Assembly (NCBI RefSeq): GCF_001613065.1
Contig: NZ_BDBQ01000012.1
Coordinates: 1-64,000 of the forward strand
Length of the DNA stretch: 64,000 bases
Direction: 5' to 3'
Origin: Nocardia miyunensis NBRC 108239
Lineage (GTDB): Bacteria; Actinomycetota; Actinomycetes; Mycobacteriales; Mycobacteriaceae
Shown here in pieces: positions 16,192-24,933 of this stretch. Under the pieces are notes generated by a model, which saw only the letters and a list, made by a program, of their open reading frames with translations, did no database searches and was not told the DNA's origin. The stretch's first letter is position 1, and every line of letters starts with the position of its first letter. The translations under genes were made by a program, and so were the position numbers.

Positions 16192-17597
16192 GCCGGTACG
16201 CCGGGCCGGTACGCCAGCCCGGCGACGGTCGCGAGCAGACCGACCGCGACCATGTACACCCATCCGGCGCGATAGTCGCCGAGTCCGGGAACGGCCGCGC
16301 GGGCGAGTATGGCGGTCAGAATCGCCACGCCCAGTGCGGAACTCGTCTGCCGCGCCATCATCAACGTCCCCGAACCCAGTGAGAGCTGATCGGCGGGCAG
16401 CAGTGCCGAGGCCCCGAACAGCGGCGGTTGCAACAGCGCGGTACTCGCCCCGGCGAGGATCGCACCGGGCAGGAACATGATCGGATACGACGCGGTGAGT
16501 CCGGCCGTGACGATCCACCATGCCGCGCCAAGCGCGATGGTCGCCCCGCCCAGCGCCGCGCAGGTCCGTGCGCCGAACCGGGCCACGAACCGCCCGGACA
16601 GCGGCGAGAGCAGCAGGCAGCTGATCGGGATGGGGGCGATGCCCAGGCTCGCGGCCAGTTGCGAATAGTGCCACTGCTGGGTCAGGAACAGGGTGGCCTC
16701 CAGGATGAGCGCGGCGAAGGCCAGGTAGTAGGCGAACACTCCGACCGTCGCGATGCGAAACGGCTTGTGCCGCAAGACCACCGGGCTCACGACTGGATCC
16801 GGATGACGTCGCGCGTGCCAGGCGAACGCGCCCGCCAGCGCCACCGCGGCCAGCAGTGTGCTCAGCGTCGCGGGTGAGGTGTATCCCCAGTCCGATGCCT
16901 GGACGAAGACGGTGGTCAGGGCGGCGGTGGCGGCGAGAATCAGTGCGGCGCCGACCAAGTCGAGTTTTCGCCCCGCCTGCCCTCGGATATCGGGCAGCAC
17001 GCGCAGCCCGAAGAGGAAGGCCGCCACCGTGAACGGGATGTTGAGCAGGAAGATCCAGCGCCAGCCCGCCTGCAGCAGCAGGCCGCCGATCACCGGACCG
17101 CTGCCCGCGCCCGCGGCGGCGATCGCGGTCCAGATTCCCATCACGGTCGGATGCTCCCGGACCTCGAACGAGGGCAGCACCAGTCCGAGCCCGGTGGGCA
17201 CCAGCAGCGCCGCGGCCACGGCCTGCACGATGCGGGCGGCGATGAGCGCGCCGAGACCGGGCGCGGCCGCGCAGGCGATCGAGGAGAGTCCGAAAAGGGC
17301 TATGCCGAGCAGGAATCCGCGCTTGCGGCCGGTGTCGTCGGCGAGGCGTCCCGCGGGGACCAGTAGCGCGGCCATGACGATCGTGTAGGCGTTGAGCACC
17401 CAGGACACCGTGCTCGCCGACGCGTGGCCGAAGGATGTCTGCAACGTGGGAAAGGCGACCGTGACGGCGAACAGGTCCAGGATGGCCAGGTATTGGGCGA
17501 CGGCCGCGACCGCCAGCACCCGCCACCTGCGTGGTGATGCGGAAAGGGGTACGGACTCGTTCTGCTGGAGCCCGTTGATACTGGCGGAAACAGTCAT
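16152..17597 (-). CDS. MFS drug/proton antiporter, DHA2 (EmrB/QacA) type
   Basis: A 481-residue inner-membrane exporter of the major facilitator superfamily with about 14 hydrophobic segments. Diagnostic pieces are LDLFAVTVAFPTLQ in the first helix, the loop GRLADDTGRKRGF (motif A), and GSGPVIGGLLLQAGWRWIFLLNIP (motif C, antiporter signature). It probably exports toxic organic compounds with proton exchange. The gene diverges from a GlxA-type regulator with 71 bases between the start codons, so that regulator is the likely controller. The 3' end overlaps the thioredoxin gene by 40 bases in the opposite orientation, a tail-to-tail arrangement that could produce antisense transcripts. Confidence 0.85.
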   Translation of the reverse strand: MTVSASINGLQQNESVPLSASPRRWRVLAVAAVAQYLAILDLFAVTVAFPTLQTSFGHASASTVSWVLNAYTIVMAALLVPAGRLADDTGRKRGFLLGIALFGLSSIACAAAPGLGALIAARIVQAVAAALLVPTGLGLVLPSFEVREHPTVMGIWTAIAAAGAGSGPVIGGLLLQAGWRWIFLLNIPFTVAAFLFGLRVLPDIRGQAGRKLDLVGAALILAATAALTTVFVQASDWGYTSPATLSTLLAAVALAGAFAWHARRHPDPVVSPVVLRHKPFRIATVGVFAYYLAFAALILEATLFLTQQWHYSQLAASLGIAPIPISCLLLSPLSGRFVARFGARTCAALGGATIALGAAWWIVTAGLTASYPIMFLPGAILAGASTALLQPPLFGASALLPADQLSLGSGTLMMARQTSSALGVAILTAILARAAVPGLGDYRAGWVYMVAVGLLATVAGLAYRPGVPAQRTATPRSPGQP

Positions 17598-17642
17598 GGG
17601 TGCAACTATCCAGTCACGACATGACCTCAGCTAGTGGCAGAA

Positions 17643-17648
17643 TTGACA
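17643..17648 (+). promoter_or_regulatory. Candidate -35 element in the MFS/GlxA divergent region
   Basis: TTGACA lies 20 bases before the regulator start codon, inside the 4-bp dyad ATTG-A-CAAT. A matching -10 is not clear, so only the divergent promoter area as a whole (17598-17668) is secure. Confidence 0.3.
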
Positions 17649-17668
17649 ATATGCGCTAGGTTACCGAC

Positions 17669-18673
17669 ATGACCGATCGTCGCGAGCGAACCATCGCCAT
17701 CGCCGTCGCCCCCGGCCAGCCGATGTTCGAGGTGGCGATCTCGTATCAGGTTTTCTTCGAACCGCCGCCCGGCGTCGACACCGCGGACTGGTACGACCTG
17801 AGACTGTGCGGCCCGCGCGGGACTCGCCATGCGACACTTCGCGATCCGTTCGTCGCGCTCACCGATTACGACTACGACGACATGCTCACCGCCGGAACCG
17901 TCATCGTGCCCGGCACGCCGAACGTCCGGCAGGATCCGCCCGCCGAACTGGTCGAGGCCGTGCGCGCGGCCTATGCGGCCGGGGCGCGCATCGTGGCGCT
18001 GTGCTCGGGAGCATTCGTGCTGGCCGCGGCGGGACTGCTCGACGACCGCCGCATGACCACCCACTGGAAGCACGTCGACGTGCTGCTGGATCGGTTCCCC
18101 GGCATGGATGTCGACCCGTCGGTGCTCTACATCGATGACGGCCGCATCCTCACCAGCGCGGGCACGATGGCGGGGATGGATCTGTGTATTCACCTGATCC
18201 GCAAGGATCTCGGCTCACGCATCGCCAATGCCGTCGCCCGGAACCTGGTGGTTCCGCCGCATCGCGCGGGCGGTCAGGCGCAGTTCCTGGCCGCACCGGT
18301 GCCCGCCGAGGCCGCCGATCCCGGTCTCACCGCGACCCTGCAGTGGGCGCTGGAACGTCTGGACACCCCGCTCGCCGTCGGCGATCTGGCCAAGCGGGCT
18401 GGAATGAGCGAGCGGACCCTGGCCCGGCGTTTCCATGCCGAACTCGGCGCGACACCGCTGCGGTGGCTGCTCACCCAGCGGTTGATCCGGGCGCGAGAGT
18501 TGTTGGAGGCCACCGACTTTCCCGTCGACGTCGTCGCCGAACGCTGTGGCCTGGGCAGTGCGGCCAACCTGCGCGCGCACTTCGGCCGGGAGGTCGGCAT
18601 CTCGCCCAGCGAGTACCGGCGCTCGCATCGGTCCGATCGGCACGAGGTGGACACCGCCGAATCCCGAGCCTGA
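17669..18673 (+). CDS. GlxA-family transcriptional regulator (DJ-1/PfpI plus AraC HTH)
   Basis: A 334-residue two-domain regulator. Residues 1-190 form a DJ-1/PfpI-like amidotransferase fold (IAIAVAPGQPMFEVAISYQV; nucleophile elbow IVALCSGAFVLAAAGLLD with the cysteine retained; THWKHVD). Residues 220-320 form an AraC-type double helix-turn-helix (PLAVGDLAKRAGMSERTLAR and DVVAERCGLGSAANLRAHF). Such proteins usually activate divergent or neighbouring genes in response to small metabolites. The start is 71 bases from the MFS exporter's start, so it probably controls that gene. The sensing ligand is unknown. Confidence 0.85.
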   Translation: MTDRRERTIAIAVAPGQPMFEVAISYQVFFEPPPGVDTADWYDLRLCGPRGTRHATLRDPFVALTDYDYDDMLTAGTVIVPGTPNVRQDPPAELVEAVRAAYAAGARIVALCSGAFVLAAAGLLDDRRMTTHWKHVDVLLDRFPGMDVDPSVLYIDDGRILTSAGTMAGMDLCIHLIRKDLGSRIANAVARNLVVPPHRAGGQAQFLAAPVPAEAADPGLTATLQWALERLDTPLAVGDLAKRAGMSERTLARRFHAELGATPLRWLLTQRLIRARELLEATDFPVDVVAERCGLGSAANLRAHFGREVGISPSEYRRSHRSDRHEVDTAESRA

Positions 18674-18701
18674 ACGACGGTGCCGGGCAGCGGATTCCGG
18701 G

Positions 18702-19733
18702 TCAGAATCGGTGCCGGCGCCCGGTCACCGACCGATGCTGATACCACCACGAGGTGGTGGCCACCTCGGCGTTCTCCAGCGGTAGGTATCGACCGCCGTC
18801 GCGCCAGCCGAGCGCCTGCAGGGTGACGCGCAGACTCCGGTCGAAGCAGATCGGGTCGCGAACATGCCAGCGGTACATGCCGAATCGCTGCTGCGGCTGA
18901 TAGATCTGGTCCGGCGGGAGCACCTGCACCAGGCCCAGATAGGGCGTGGAGTAGGTGTGGTAGGCGTCGTTCATATCGAAATTCCATGCGCCGCCGAAGT
19001 AGTCCTCGGTGCCGGTGCCGCAGATGGTGGGGAATTCGGTGTCGCCGTCGAGATAGAACTTCATCTCGCCCTCACCCCACCAGCCCGGCGCGTTGGGCAC
19101 GATCGCCAGATAGCTGCCCACGTAGCGACCCGGTCCCGGAACATCTTCCAGCACAGTGTGAATCGCCGGATTCCCCAGCGGATTGCTCTGCCGTCGCCAC
19201 GCGTGCAGATAGCCCGCCGAGCGCGGCACATCCTGTTCCAGATAGGTGATCTGGTAGTACACGGGCACCGCGTGGTCGCTGCCGTTGTGCAGGGTGAACC
19301 GGGCGTGCGCGCGAAACGGCATGGGCCAGAAGCTGTTCAGCCCGCCCGCGGGGGCGACCACCACCATCTCCGAATTCACCTGTGCCAGTTCGTCCCAGGC
19401 GTTGCAGAAGAACGACCCCAGCGGCACCTCGATGGCCGGTTCGGCATCGTTGTCCCAGTACACCCGCAATGTCATCGCGTTCAGCACCGCGCGGTCGGTG
19501 GTCAGCCAGATGTGCCGGATCACGCCGGGGCCGGAAACGTCTGCCAGGGTGGCGGTTTCACCGGACGGGAGATTTATCGAAGGCGATATCTTCCAGCCGA
19601 TTCCGAGGTCCGCTGCCGCATGCGCGCCGGTGCCCTCCGTCGCGCGTCCACCCGTGCTCGGCGCCCCGGTCGGGTTCTCCGGGCTGATGGAACGGGTCCG
19701 TGTCTGATCGATCCGCCATAGTTCTTGCACCAT
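18702..19733 (-). CDS. GH172 (DUF2961) glycoside hydrolase
   Basis: A 343-residue protein of the DUF2961/GH172 family, whose known members include difructose-anhydride enzymes and exo-acting arabinofuranosidases. Characteristic segments are VSGPGVIRHIWLTT, LRVYWDNDAEPAIEVPLGSFF, FWPMPFRAHARFTLHN, the acidic motif CGTGTEDYFGGAWNF with the likely catalytic Glu/Asp, and FGMYRWHVRDPICFDRSLRV. No signal peptide is present, which points to intracellular use of imported or recycled sugar. The ATG at 19733 is chosen; the longer in-frame extension overlaps the divergent DinB gene and lacks family character. In mycolata an arabinofuranosyl substrate is plausible. Confidence 0.8.
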   Translation of the reverse strand: MVQELWRIDQTRTRSISPENPTGAPSTGGRATEGTGAHAAADLGIGWKISPSINLPSGETATLADVSGPGVIRHIWLTTDRAVLNAMTLRVYWDNDAEPAIEVPLGSFFCNAWDELAQVNSEMVVVAPAGGLNSFWPMPFRAHARFTLHNGSDHAVPVYYQITYLEQDVPRSAGYLHAWRRQSNPLGNPAIHTVLEDVPGPGRYVGSYLAIVPNAPGWWGEGEMKFYLDGDTEFPTICGTGTEDYFGGAWNFDMNDAYHTYSTPYLGLVQVLPPDQIYQPQQRFGMYRWHVRDPICFDRSLRVTLQALGWRDGGRYLPLENAEVATTSWWYQHRSVTGRRHRF

Positions 19734-19859
19734 CGCGATTTTTGCATGCCTGGAGTGGTCACGCGAGTAATTCGGCTGCGTCGATGATCCGCGCTCGGCG
19801 CGTCGGGGTACGCCGGGAATTCGGTGTCGCCCCGACGGTGGGCACCCTAGCCTCGGCAT

Positions 19860-20381
19860 ATGACTTGGACCGCCCCGGAGATAGTGCGCCCCCGTCAACT
19901 CGTGGTGGGGGAGGAGCGTTCGCTGCTGCAGGACAGACTCGACTACCAGCGCGCGACGCTGCTGTGGAGATGCCGCGGCCTGACTGCCGCCCAGTTGGTG
20001 ATCCGCAGTGTCGAGCCGTCGTCGATGTCGCTGCTGGGTTTGGTCAGGCATATGACCGACGTGGAGCGGGCCTGGTTCCGGCGGCGGGCGGCGCGGCAGG
20101 AGGTGGTGTACCAGCACTCCACCGAACAGAATCAGGACGGCGAATTCGACGATGTCGACACCGCCGACCCGGTGCGCGATTTCGCCCTGTACCGCGGCGA
20201 GATCGAGCTGTGTGATGCCGCGGTGGCCCCGCTGTCGCTGGACTACTCCTTCGTTCATCCCCGCACCGGCCGCGAGATCGGCCTGCGCTGGGTCTACCTG
20301 CACATGATCGAGGAATACGCCCGTCACAACGGTCACGCCGACCTGCTGCGCGAACGTATCGACGGCGTGACCGGCGAATAG
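19860..20381 (+). CDS. DinB-like (DUF664) four-helix protein
   Basis: A 173-residue protein of the DinB/DUF664 superfamily, metal-binding four-helix bundles that include mycothiol-dependent enzymes. The likely metal-ligand histidines are in LVRHMTDVERAWF and in HMIEEYARHNGHADLLRERI, both typical positions. In actinomycetes many such proteins act as thiol S-transferases with mycothiol, but no reaction can be assigned here. The length is normal. It diverges from the GH172 gene by 126 bases and its 3' end lies three bases from the convergent LuxR-type regulator. Confidence 0.8.
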   Translation: MTWTAPEIVRPRQLVVGEERSLLQDRLDYQRATLLWRCRGLTAAQLVIRSVEPSSMSLLGLVRHMTDVERAWFRRRAARQEVVYQHSTEQNQDGEFDDVDTADPVRDFALYRGEIELCDAAVAPLSLDYSFVHPRTGREIGLRWVYLHMIEEYARHNGHADLLRERIDGVTGE

Positions 20382-20384
20382 TCC

Positions 20385-22691
20385 TCACAGGCCGTGGTCG
20401 CGGGCCCAGGCGGCGATCTGGGTGCGGGAGGTGAAGCCGAGTTTGGTCAGGATGTGCTCGACGTGCGTTTCGGCCGTGCGCACCGAGATCACCAGATCCG
20501 CGGCGATGCGCTTGTTGCTGTGGCCCGCGGCGACCAGTCGGGCGACGTCCTTCTCCCGGCGGGTGAGCACCCCGATGGCCTTGTCGTCGATCGGTTCGGT
20601 GCGCAACGGTTTCGGCGTCGTCCGATCGGGAACGGTGGTGCGGCCCAGCGCGTAGTCGATGGCGGCGGGCAGTGACAGGGCGGCGCCGCTGTCGTATGCC
20701 TCGCGAAATCCCTTCTCGCCCAACTCTTCCAGGACCTGAACGCGCACCTTCTCGCCGACCGCGGTGGCGATGGCATGGGCCAGGCGCACGGTGTCGCGCT
20801 GCAGGGTCTGCGCAGCGCCCATCAACCGGGCCGCGCGCACCATATCCCCGCGGGCCGCCGCGGACCAGGCCATACCGTCGAATGCCGAGGCCAGCCAGAT
20901 GCACCGGTCGAATTCGGCGAACATCTCCACCGCGCGGCTCATGTACGCCGCGGCCGCCTCCTGGTTGCCGTGCCGCCAGTGATCGACGCCGACCGTCCAC
21001 AGCGCCAGGCCGCCCAGCAGGTGCACGCCGTGCCGCTCGGTCAGCGCCCGCAGAGTCTCGGCGATCGTGGTCGAACGGTCGTCCTCGAGCAACGTCGCGC
21101 ACATGAATCCGAAAGAGAGACTGTCCATTTCGGTGGTCGCGTGCCCGGCGTCGCGGGCCAGTGCGGCGGCCTGCTCGGCCATCGCCAGCGCGCGTCTGGT
21201 GTCGCCGTCGGTGAACGCGATCAACGCGCTGTCGAGCCGATTCTCGGCGAGGATGTCCGCCGCGCCCAGTTCCGTCGCCAGCGCCAGACTCTGTTCGACG
21301 AATCCGGCCGCGGATTCGCGATCGGACAGCAGCGCGGCGAGCGAGGCCGCCGAGGACAGCCCGCGCGCCCGTTCGCGCGTCGGAGTCGTCGGAGTGCGCA
21401 TCAGCGCGTCGGTGAGCCAGCGGCGGCCCTCGGACAGGAAGCGGTAGTGCTCCCAGTACGGGCGCAGCGCGGTGGCGGTGTCCAGGGCCAAGCGGGGCGC
21501 GTCGGACATCGAGAACTGCAGGGCCGAACGGAGATTCGCGTGTTCGCGGGACAGATCCCGGAACCAGGCCAGATCGTCGGAGCTGCAGTAGGCGCGAGAT
21601 CCGCGCAACGCCAACCGCCGATAGTGGTCTCGATGCCGTGCCCGCACGGCCGACTCCGCGCCGGATTCGACCAGCCGGTCGTGGCCGAACTGCCGAATCG
21701 GTTCCAGCATCGAATATCTGGCCTTCTCGTCGTCCTGACGCAGCAGCAGCACCGACTTGTCGACCAGTCCGGTCAGTGCGCCGATGAGATCCTCGCCCGG
21801 CAGCTCGCACACCGCCTCCGCGGCATCGATGTCCAATCCACCGGCGAAGACCGAGAGTTGTTGCCACAGTGCCTGTTCCGCGCCGGTGCACAGCTGATAG
21901 CTCCAGTGGATCGCGCCCTCGATGGTCCGCTGACGTCGCGGCGCGGTGCGTGGACCGGCGCTGAGCAGGGTCATCGTGTCATCGAGCCGGTCCAGAATCT
22001 GCGCGGGGGTGAAGACACGAAATCGCAAGGCCGCCAACTCGAGTGCCAGCGGCATCCCGTCCAGGCGGCGGCAGATCGCGGCGAGCGTGGCGCGGTTGGC
22101 CGGGGTGCTGGTGAAGCCGGGATCGACCGCACCGGCCCGTTCGACCAGCAGTTGGACCGCATCGCTGTCGCCCGCCGGATCCTCCCGGCCGCGCCGCTTG
22201 CCGCCGACCGGCAGCGGCGGTATCGGCATCACCTGTTCACCCGCGATGCCCAGCACCTCGCGACTGGTCGCGACCACCCGCACCTCCGGAGTCGCGGTGA
22301 CGATGCGCTCGACCAGTTCGGCGCAGGCATCGATGAGGTGCTCGCAGTTGTCCAGGATCAGCAGCATCCGCTGGGAGGTCAGGAATTCCAGCAGCCGCGG
22401 CATCGGATCGCTGGTGTCGTCGCCCAGGTGCAGCGCCTCGGCGACACTGAGCGTCACCAGATCCGGATCGCGCACGTCGGCGAGTTCGACCAGCCAGACC
22501 CCGTCCCGGAAGGCCCGCCCGACCGATGCGCCGAGCTGACGCGACAGCCGCGTCTTGCCGACGCCGCCCGGCCCGAGCAACGTCAGCACTCGCGTCGTCG
22601 GCAGCAGGCGCTTCGCGGCGGCCAGTTCGTCGTGGCGGCCGACGAAGCTGGTGACCTCGGCGGGAAGGTTCCCGCTGACACGCCGCGCCAT
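20385..22691 (-). CDS. LuxR-type regulator with NTPase domain
   Basis: A 768-residue regulator with an N-terminal STAND-type ATPase (Walker A LLGPGGVGKTRLSRQL near residue 40; Walker B MLLILDNCEHLID), a long middle part of helical TPR-like repeats, and a C-terminal LuxR helix-turn-helix (LTRREKDVARLVAAGHSNKR, then HVEHILTKLGFTSRTQ). Such proteins switch on transcription after ligand or partner binding to the repeat region. The ATG at 22691 (MARRVSGNLP) is preferred over one 105 bases upstream because the family begins with NLPAEVTSFVGR. It diverges from an F420-type oxidoreductase gene (152 bases apart) and may control it; that link is inference. Confidence 0.85.
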   Translation of the reverse strand: MARRVSGNLPAEVTSFVGRHDELAAAKRLLPTTRVLTLLGPGGVGKTRLSRQLGASVGRAFRDGVWLVELADVRDPDLVTLSVAEALHLGDDTSDPMPRLLEFLTSQRMLLILDNCEHLIDACAELVERIVTATPEVRVVATSREVLGIAGEQVMPIPPLPVGGKRRGREDPAGDSDAVQLLVERAGAVDPGFTSTPANRATLAAICRRLDGMPLALELAALRFRVFTPAQILDRLDDTMTLLSAGPRTAPRRQRTIEGAIHWSYQLCTGAEQALWQQLSVFAGGLDIDAAEAVCELPGEDLIGALTGLVDKSVLLLRQDDEKARYSMLEPIRQFGHDRLVESGAESAVRARHRDHYRRLALRGSRAYCSSDDLAWFRDLSREHANLRSALQFSMSDAPRLALDTATALRPYWEHYRFLSEGRRWLTDALMRTPTTPTRERARGLSSAASLAALLSDRESAAGFVEQSLALATELGAADILAENRLDSALIAFTDGDTRRALAMAEQAAALARDAGHATTEMDSLSFGFMCATLLEDDRSTTIAETLRALTERHGVHLLGGLALWTVGVDHWRHGNQEAAAAYMSRAVEMFAEFDRCIWLASAFDGMAWSAAARGDMVRAARLMGAAQTLQRDTVRLAHAIATAVGEKVRVQVLEELGEKGFREAYDSGAALSLPAAIDYALGRTTVPDRTTPKPLRTEPIDDKAIGVLTRREKDVARLVAAGHSNKRIAADLVISVRTAETHVEHILTKLGFTSRTQIAAWARDHGL

Positions 22692-22843
22692 ATCCGCCAC
22701 ACTAGCGCGTGCCCGGAATGCTCGAATCGGCCTCGCGACGAACCGGCTGCGGGACGCGGACCCGGCGGGCATAGGCTTGCCGATGCGTGGCCGCACCCGT
22801 GCGGAAACGAGTGAGAAGCATCCGACGATCGAGGAGGCCCGCA

Positions 22844-23755
22844 GTGCGAATCGGCATCCTGCTGAACGAACCGACCGGACCCGACGCCCTGAACGGCCTG
22901 ACCGACGAACTGCGCCGCGCCGCGGACGAGGGCTTCAACTCCGCCTGGATGACACATATCTTCGGCGTCGACGCGCTCACCGCGCTGGCCGTGGCGGGCA
23001 GCCGGGTTGCGGGCATCGATATCGGCACCGGTGTGGTGCCGAGCTATCCGCGTCATCCCGGCGCGCTGGCCCAGCAGGCGCGCACGACCGCGCTCGCGGT
23101 CGGCCCGGGGCGGCTCACGCTCGGCCTCGGCCTGTCCCACAAGATCGTCATCGAGAACATGTTCGGGTACAGCTTCGAACGCCCGGCTCGGCACATGCGC
23201 GAATTCCTGTCCGTGCTGCTGCCGCTGCTCGAGGACAAGCCGGTCTCGTTCACCGGCGAGACGGTGAAGGCCAATCTGGCGCTGTCGGTGCCGAACGAGG
23301 GACGCGTGCCGGTGCTGCTGGCCGCGATGGGACCGGCGATGCTCAAACTCGCGGGCCGGGTCACCGACGGCACCGTGCTGTGGATGACGGGTCCGGCGAC
23401 GGTTCGCGATCACATCGCGCCGGCGATCACCGCCGCCGCGGCCGAGGTGGGACGTCCCGCGCCGCGCGTGGTGTGCCCGCTGCCGGTCTGCGTAACCGAT
23501 GACGTGGACGCCGCCCGCGCACGCGCGGCGAAGCTCTACGCCGCCTACGGTTCGCTGCCCTCGTACCGGGCGATGATGGACCGCGAGGGTGCCGAGGGTC
23601 CGGCGGATCTGGCCATTATCGGCTCGGAAGACCATGTCGCCGAACGTATTCGGGCGATCTTCGACGCGGGTGCCACGGAATTCGTCGGAGCGGTATTCGC
23701 CGGCGGCGAGGATGCGGTGCGCACCCGGGCCCTGCTCACCGGGCTGGCGGACTGA
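22844..23755 (+). CDS. LLM-class F420-dependent oxidoreductase
   Basis: A 303-residue TIM-barrel protein of the luciferase-like monooxygenase superfamily, the F420-dependent branch common in mycobacteria and nocardiae. Recognisable segments are GILLNEPTGPDALNGLTDEL, the barrel strand IDIGTGVVPSYPRHP, and RLTLGLGLSHKIVIENMFGY, then RVPVLLAAMGPAMLKLAGRV TDGTVLW (split here for length). The GTG at 22844 follows GAGGAGG by six bases and gives the family start VRIGILL, so the upstream ATG at 22787 is rejected. Substrate unknown. A YjbR-like gene follows after three bases, so the two are probably co-transcribed. Confidence 0.85.
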   Translation: MRIGILLNEPTGPDALNGLTDELRRAADEGFNSAWMTHIFGVDALTALAVAGSRVAGIDIGTGVVPSYPRHPGALAQQARTTALAVGPGRLTLGLGLSHKIVIENMFGYSFERPARHMREFLSVLLPLLEDKPVSFTGETVKANLALSVPNEGRVPVLLAAMGPAMLKLAGRVTDGTVLWMTGPATVRDHIAPAITAAAAEVGRPAPRVVCPLPVCVTDDVDAARARAAKLYAAYGSLPSYRAMMDREGAEGPADLAIIGSEDHVAERIRAIFDAGATEFVGAVFAGGEDAVRTRALLTGLAD

Positions 23756-23758
23756 CCC

Positions 23759-24175
23759 GTGGCCCGGTCGCGGCGCGCCCGGGTCGACGACGTGCACGAG
23801 CTGGCGCTGGCCATGCCACACGTCACGGTCGAATACGGCCCGCAGGAGAATCCGATCTATCAGGTCGGGCGCAAGTCGTTCATCTTCTTTCGGACCCCGC
23901 GCCCGGACGCGGTCGATCCGGAGACCGGCGACCGCTATCCGGACGTGATCGTGATCTGGGTTCCGTCCGAGTCCGACAAGCTGGCGCTGATCCAGGATCC
24001 GGATTCGCCCTGGTTCAGCACCGCGCATTTCGACGGGCATCTGTCCGTGCTGGTGCGTGCCTCCCGGCTCGGGGAACTCACACTGGACGAGTTGCGCGAG
24101 GTCGTGCAGGATGCCTGGCTCTCCCGCGCATCGGCGACGCGGGTCAAGCGCTGGCTGGCTGAAAACAGGCTCTGA
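23759..24175 (+). CDS. MmcQ/YjbR family protein
   Basis: A 138-residue protein of the MmcQ/YjbR fold (CyaY-like), a family sometimes labelled DNA-binding on weak grounds. The pattern is VHELALAMPHVTVEYGPQEN, then GRKSFIFFRTPRP, VIVIWVPSESDKLALIQ, and the terminal helix DELREVVQDAWLSRA. A GTG start at 23759 lies three bases after the stop of the F420-type gene, so translation is probably coupled. Its biochemical role is not known; the close pairing with an F420-type oxidoreductase is the only hint. Confidence 0.8.
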   Translation: MARSRRARVDDVHELALAMPHVTVEYGPQENPIYQVGRKSFIFFRTPRPDAVDPETGDRYPDVIVIWVPSESDKLALIQDPDSPWFSTAHFDGHLSVLVRASRLGELTLDELREVVQDAWLSRASATRVKRWLAENRL

Positions 24176-24206
24176 CCTGTGTGGCAGCAATTCGATCCGG
24201 GATCGG

Positions 24207-24237
24207 TTGACCTCTACCTCGGTTGAGGTTGCAGGCT
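24207..24237 (+). promoter_or_regulatory. MerR/SoxR-type promoter with 19-bp spacer and dyad
   Basis: A -35 TTGACC (24207-24212) and a candidate -10 CAGGCT (24232-24237) are separated by 19 bases. The spacer region holds the dyad ACCTCTACC (24210-24218) / GGTTGAGGT (24221-24229), matching at 8 of 9 positions around a TC centre. A lengthened spacer with the operator between -35 and -10 is the established layout of MerR-family activators such as SoxR. The methyltransferase start codon is seven bases after the -10, so the mRNA would have almost no leader. No merR gene is next to it. Confidence 0.6.
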
Positions 24238-24243
24238 GGAGTC

Positions 24244-24909
24244 ATGACACAGCCGGTAGAAATCTGGAACACCGTCTACGACAACGACACCGCCCCCTGG
24301 GTGATCGGGGAGCCACAGCCGCAGGTACTGACCTTCGAACGCGAGGGCTGGATCCGCGGTCGCGTCCTGGATCCCGGGTGCGGTGCGGGTGAGCACACCA
24401 TCGCGCTGACCGCTCTCGGATACGACGTGCTCGGTGTGGATCTCTCGCCGAGCGCGGTCGCCTACGCCCGCGCCAACGCCGAGAACAAGGGCGTGCCGGC
24501 CGCGCGATTCGAACTCGCCGACATGGTCGCGATCGGCGGCGATCCCGGGCTGGCGGCCGAACTCGGCGTCTTCGACACGATTCTGGACAGCGCGCTGTTC
24601 CACGTCTTCCTCGAGGATCCGCAGGCGCGGGCCGCCTATGTGAACGCCCTGCACACGCTGTGCGCGCCGGGCGGGCGGGTGCTGCTGCTGGCGCTGTCCG
24701 ACGCCGAGCCCGGCTTCGGCCCGCGGATCAGCGACCGCATGATTCGCGAATCATTCGGCGAGGGTTGGGAATTGGAGGATCTGCGGCCCGCGCGTTATCG
24801 CGGCCGGATCACCGGCGTCCTGCCGCCCGAAGCCCTCGAAGGGGTGCGGGCCGATCCGGACGGGAATGTGCAGGCCGCTGCTTGGCAAGCCCGTATCGCG
24901 CGGCGCTGA
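24244..24909 (+). CDS. Class I SAM-dependent methyltransferase
   Basis: A 221-residue cytosolic methyltransferase. The SAM-binding motif I is VLDPGCGAGEHTIALTALGY (about residues 42-61), followed by the acidic VDLSPSAVAYARANA and FDTILDSALFHVFLED. The N-terminal WNTVYDNDTAPWVIGEPQP matches the group of small actinobacterial methyltransferases that resemble thiopurine or tellurite methyltransferases. The ATG at 24244 is used because it lies just downstream of a MerR-type promoter, leaving almost no untranslated leader. Detoxification of a thiol, selenium/tellurium or aromatic compound under a redox- or metal-sensing activator is a reasonable guess. The gene ends 24 bases from the convergent PadR gene. 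Confidence 0.85.
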   Translation: MTQPVEIWNTVYDNDTAPWVIGEPQPQVLTFEREGWIRGRVLDPGCGAGEHTIALTALGYDVLGVDLSPSAVAYARANAENKGVPAARFELADMVAIGGDPGLAAELGVFDTILDSALFHVFLEDPQARAAYVNALHTLCAPGGRVLLLALSDAEPGFGPRISDRMIRESFGEGWELEDLRPARYRGRITGVLPPEALEGVRADPDGNVQAAAWQARIARR

Positions 24910-24933
24910 ATTCGCGGCCCCGCCCGCGGACGT

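Noticed and set aside
18702..20336. A longer, 544-codon version of the GH172 gene
   Set aside because: The extra 201 codons lie over the divergent DinB gene and lack GH172 similarity; the ATG at 19733 gives the family N-terminus.
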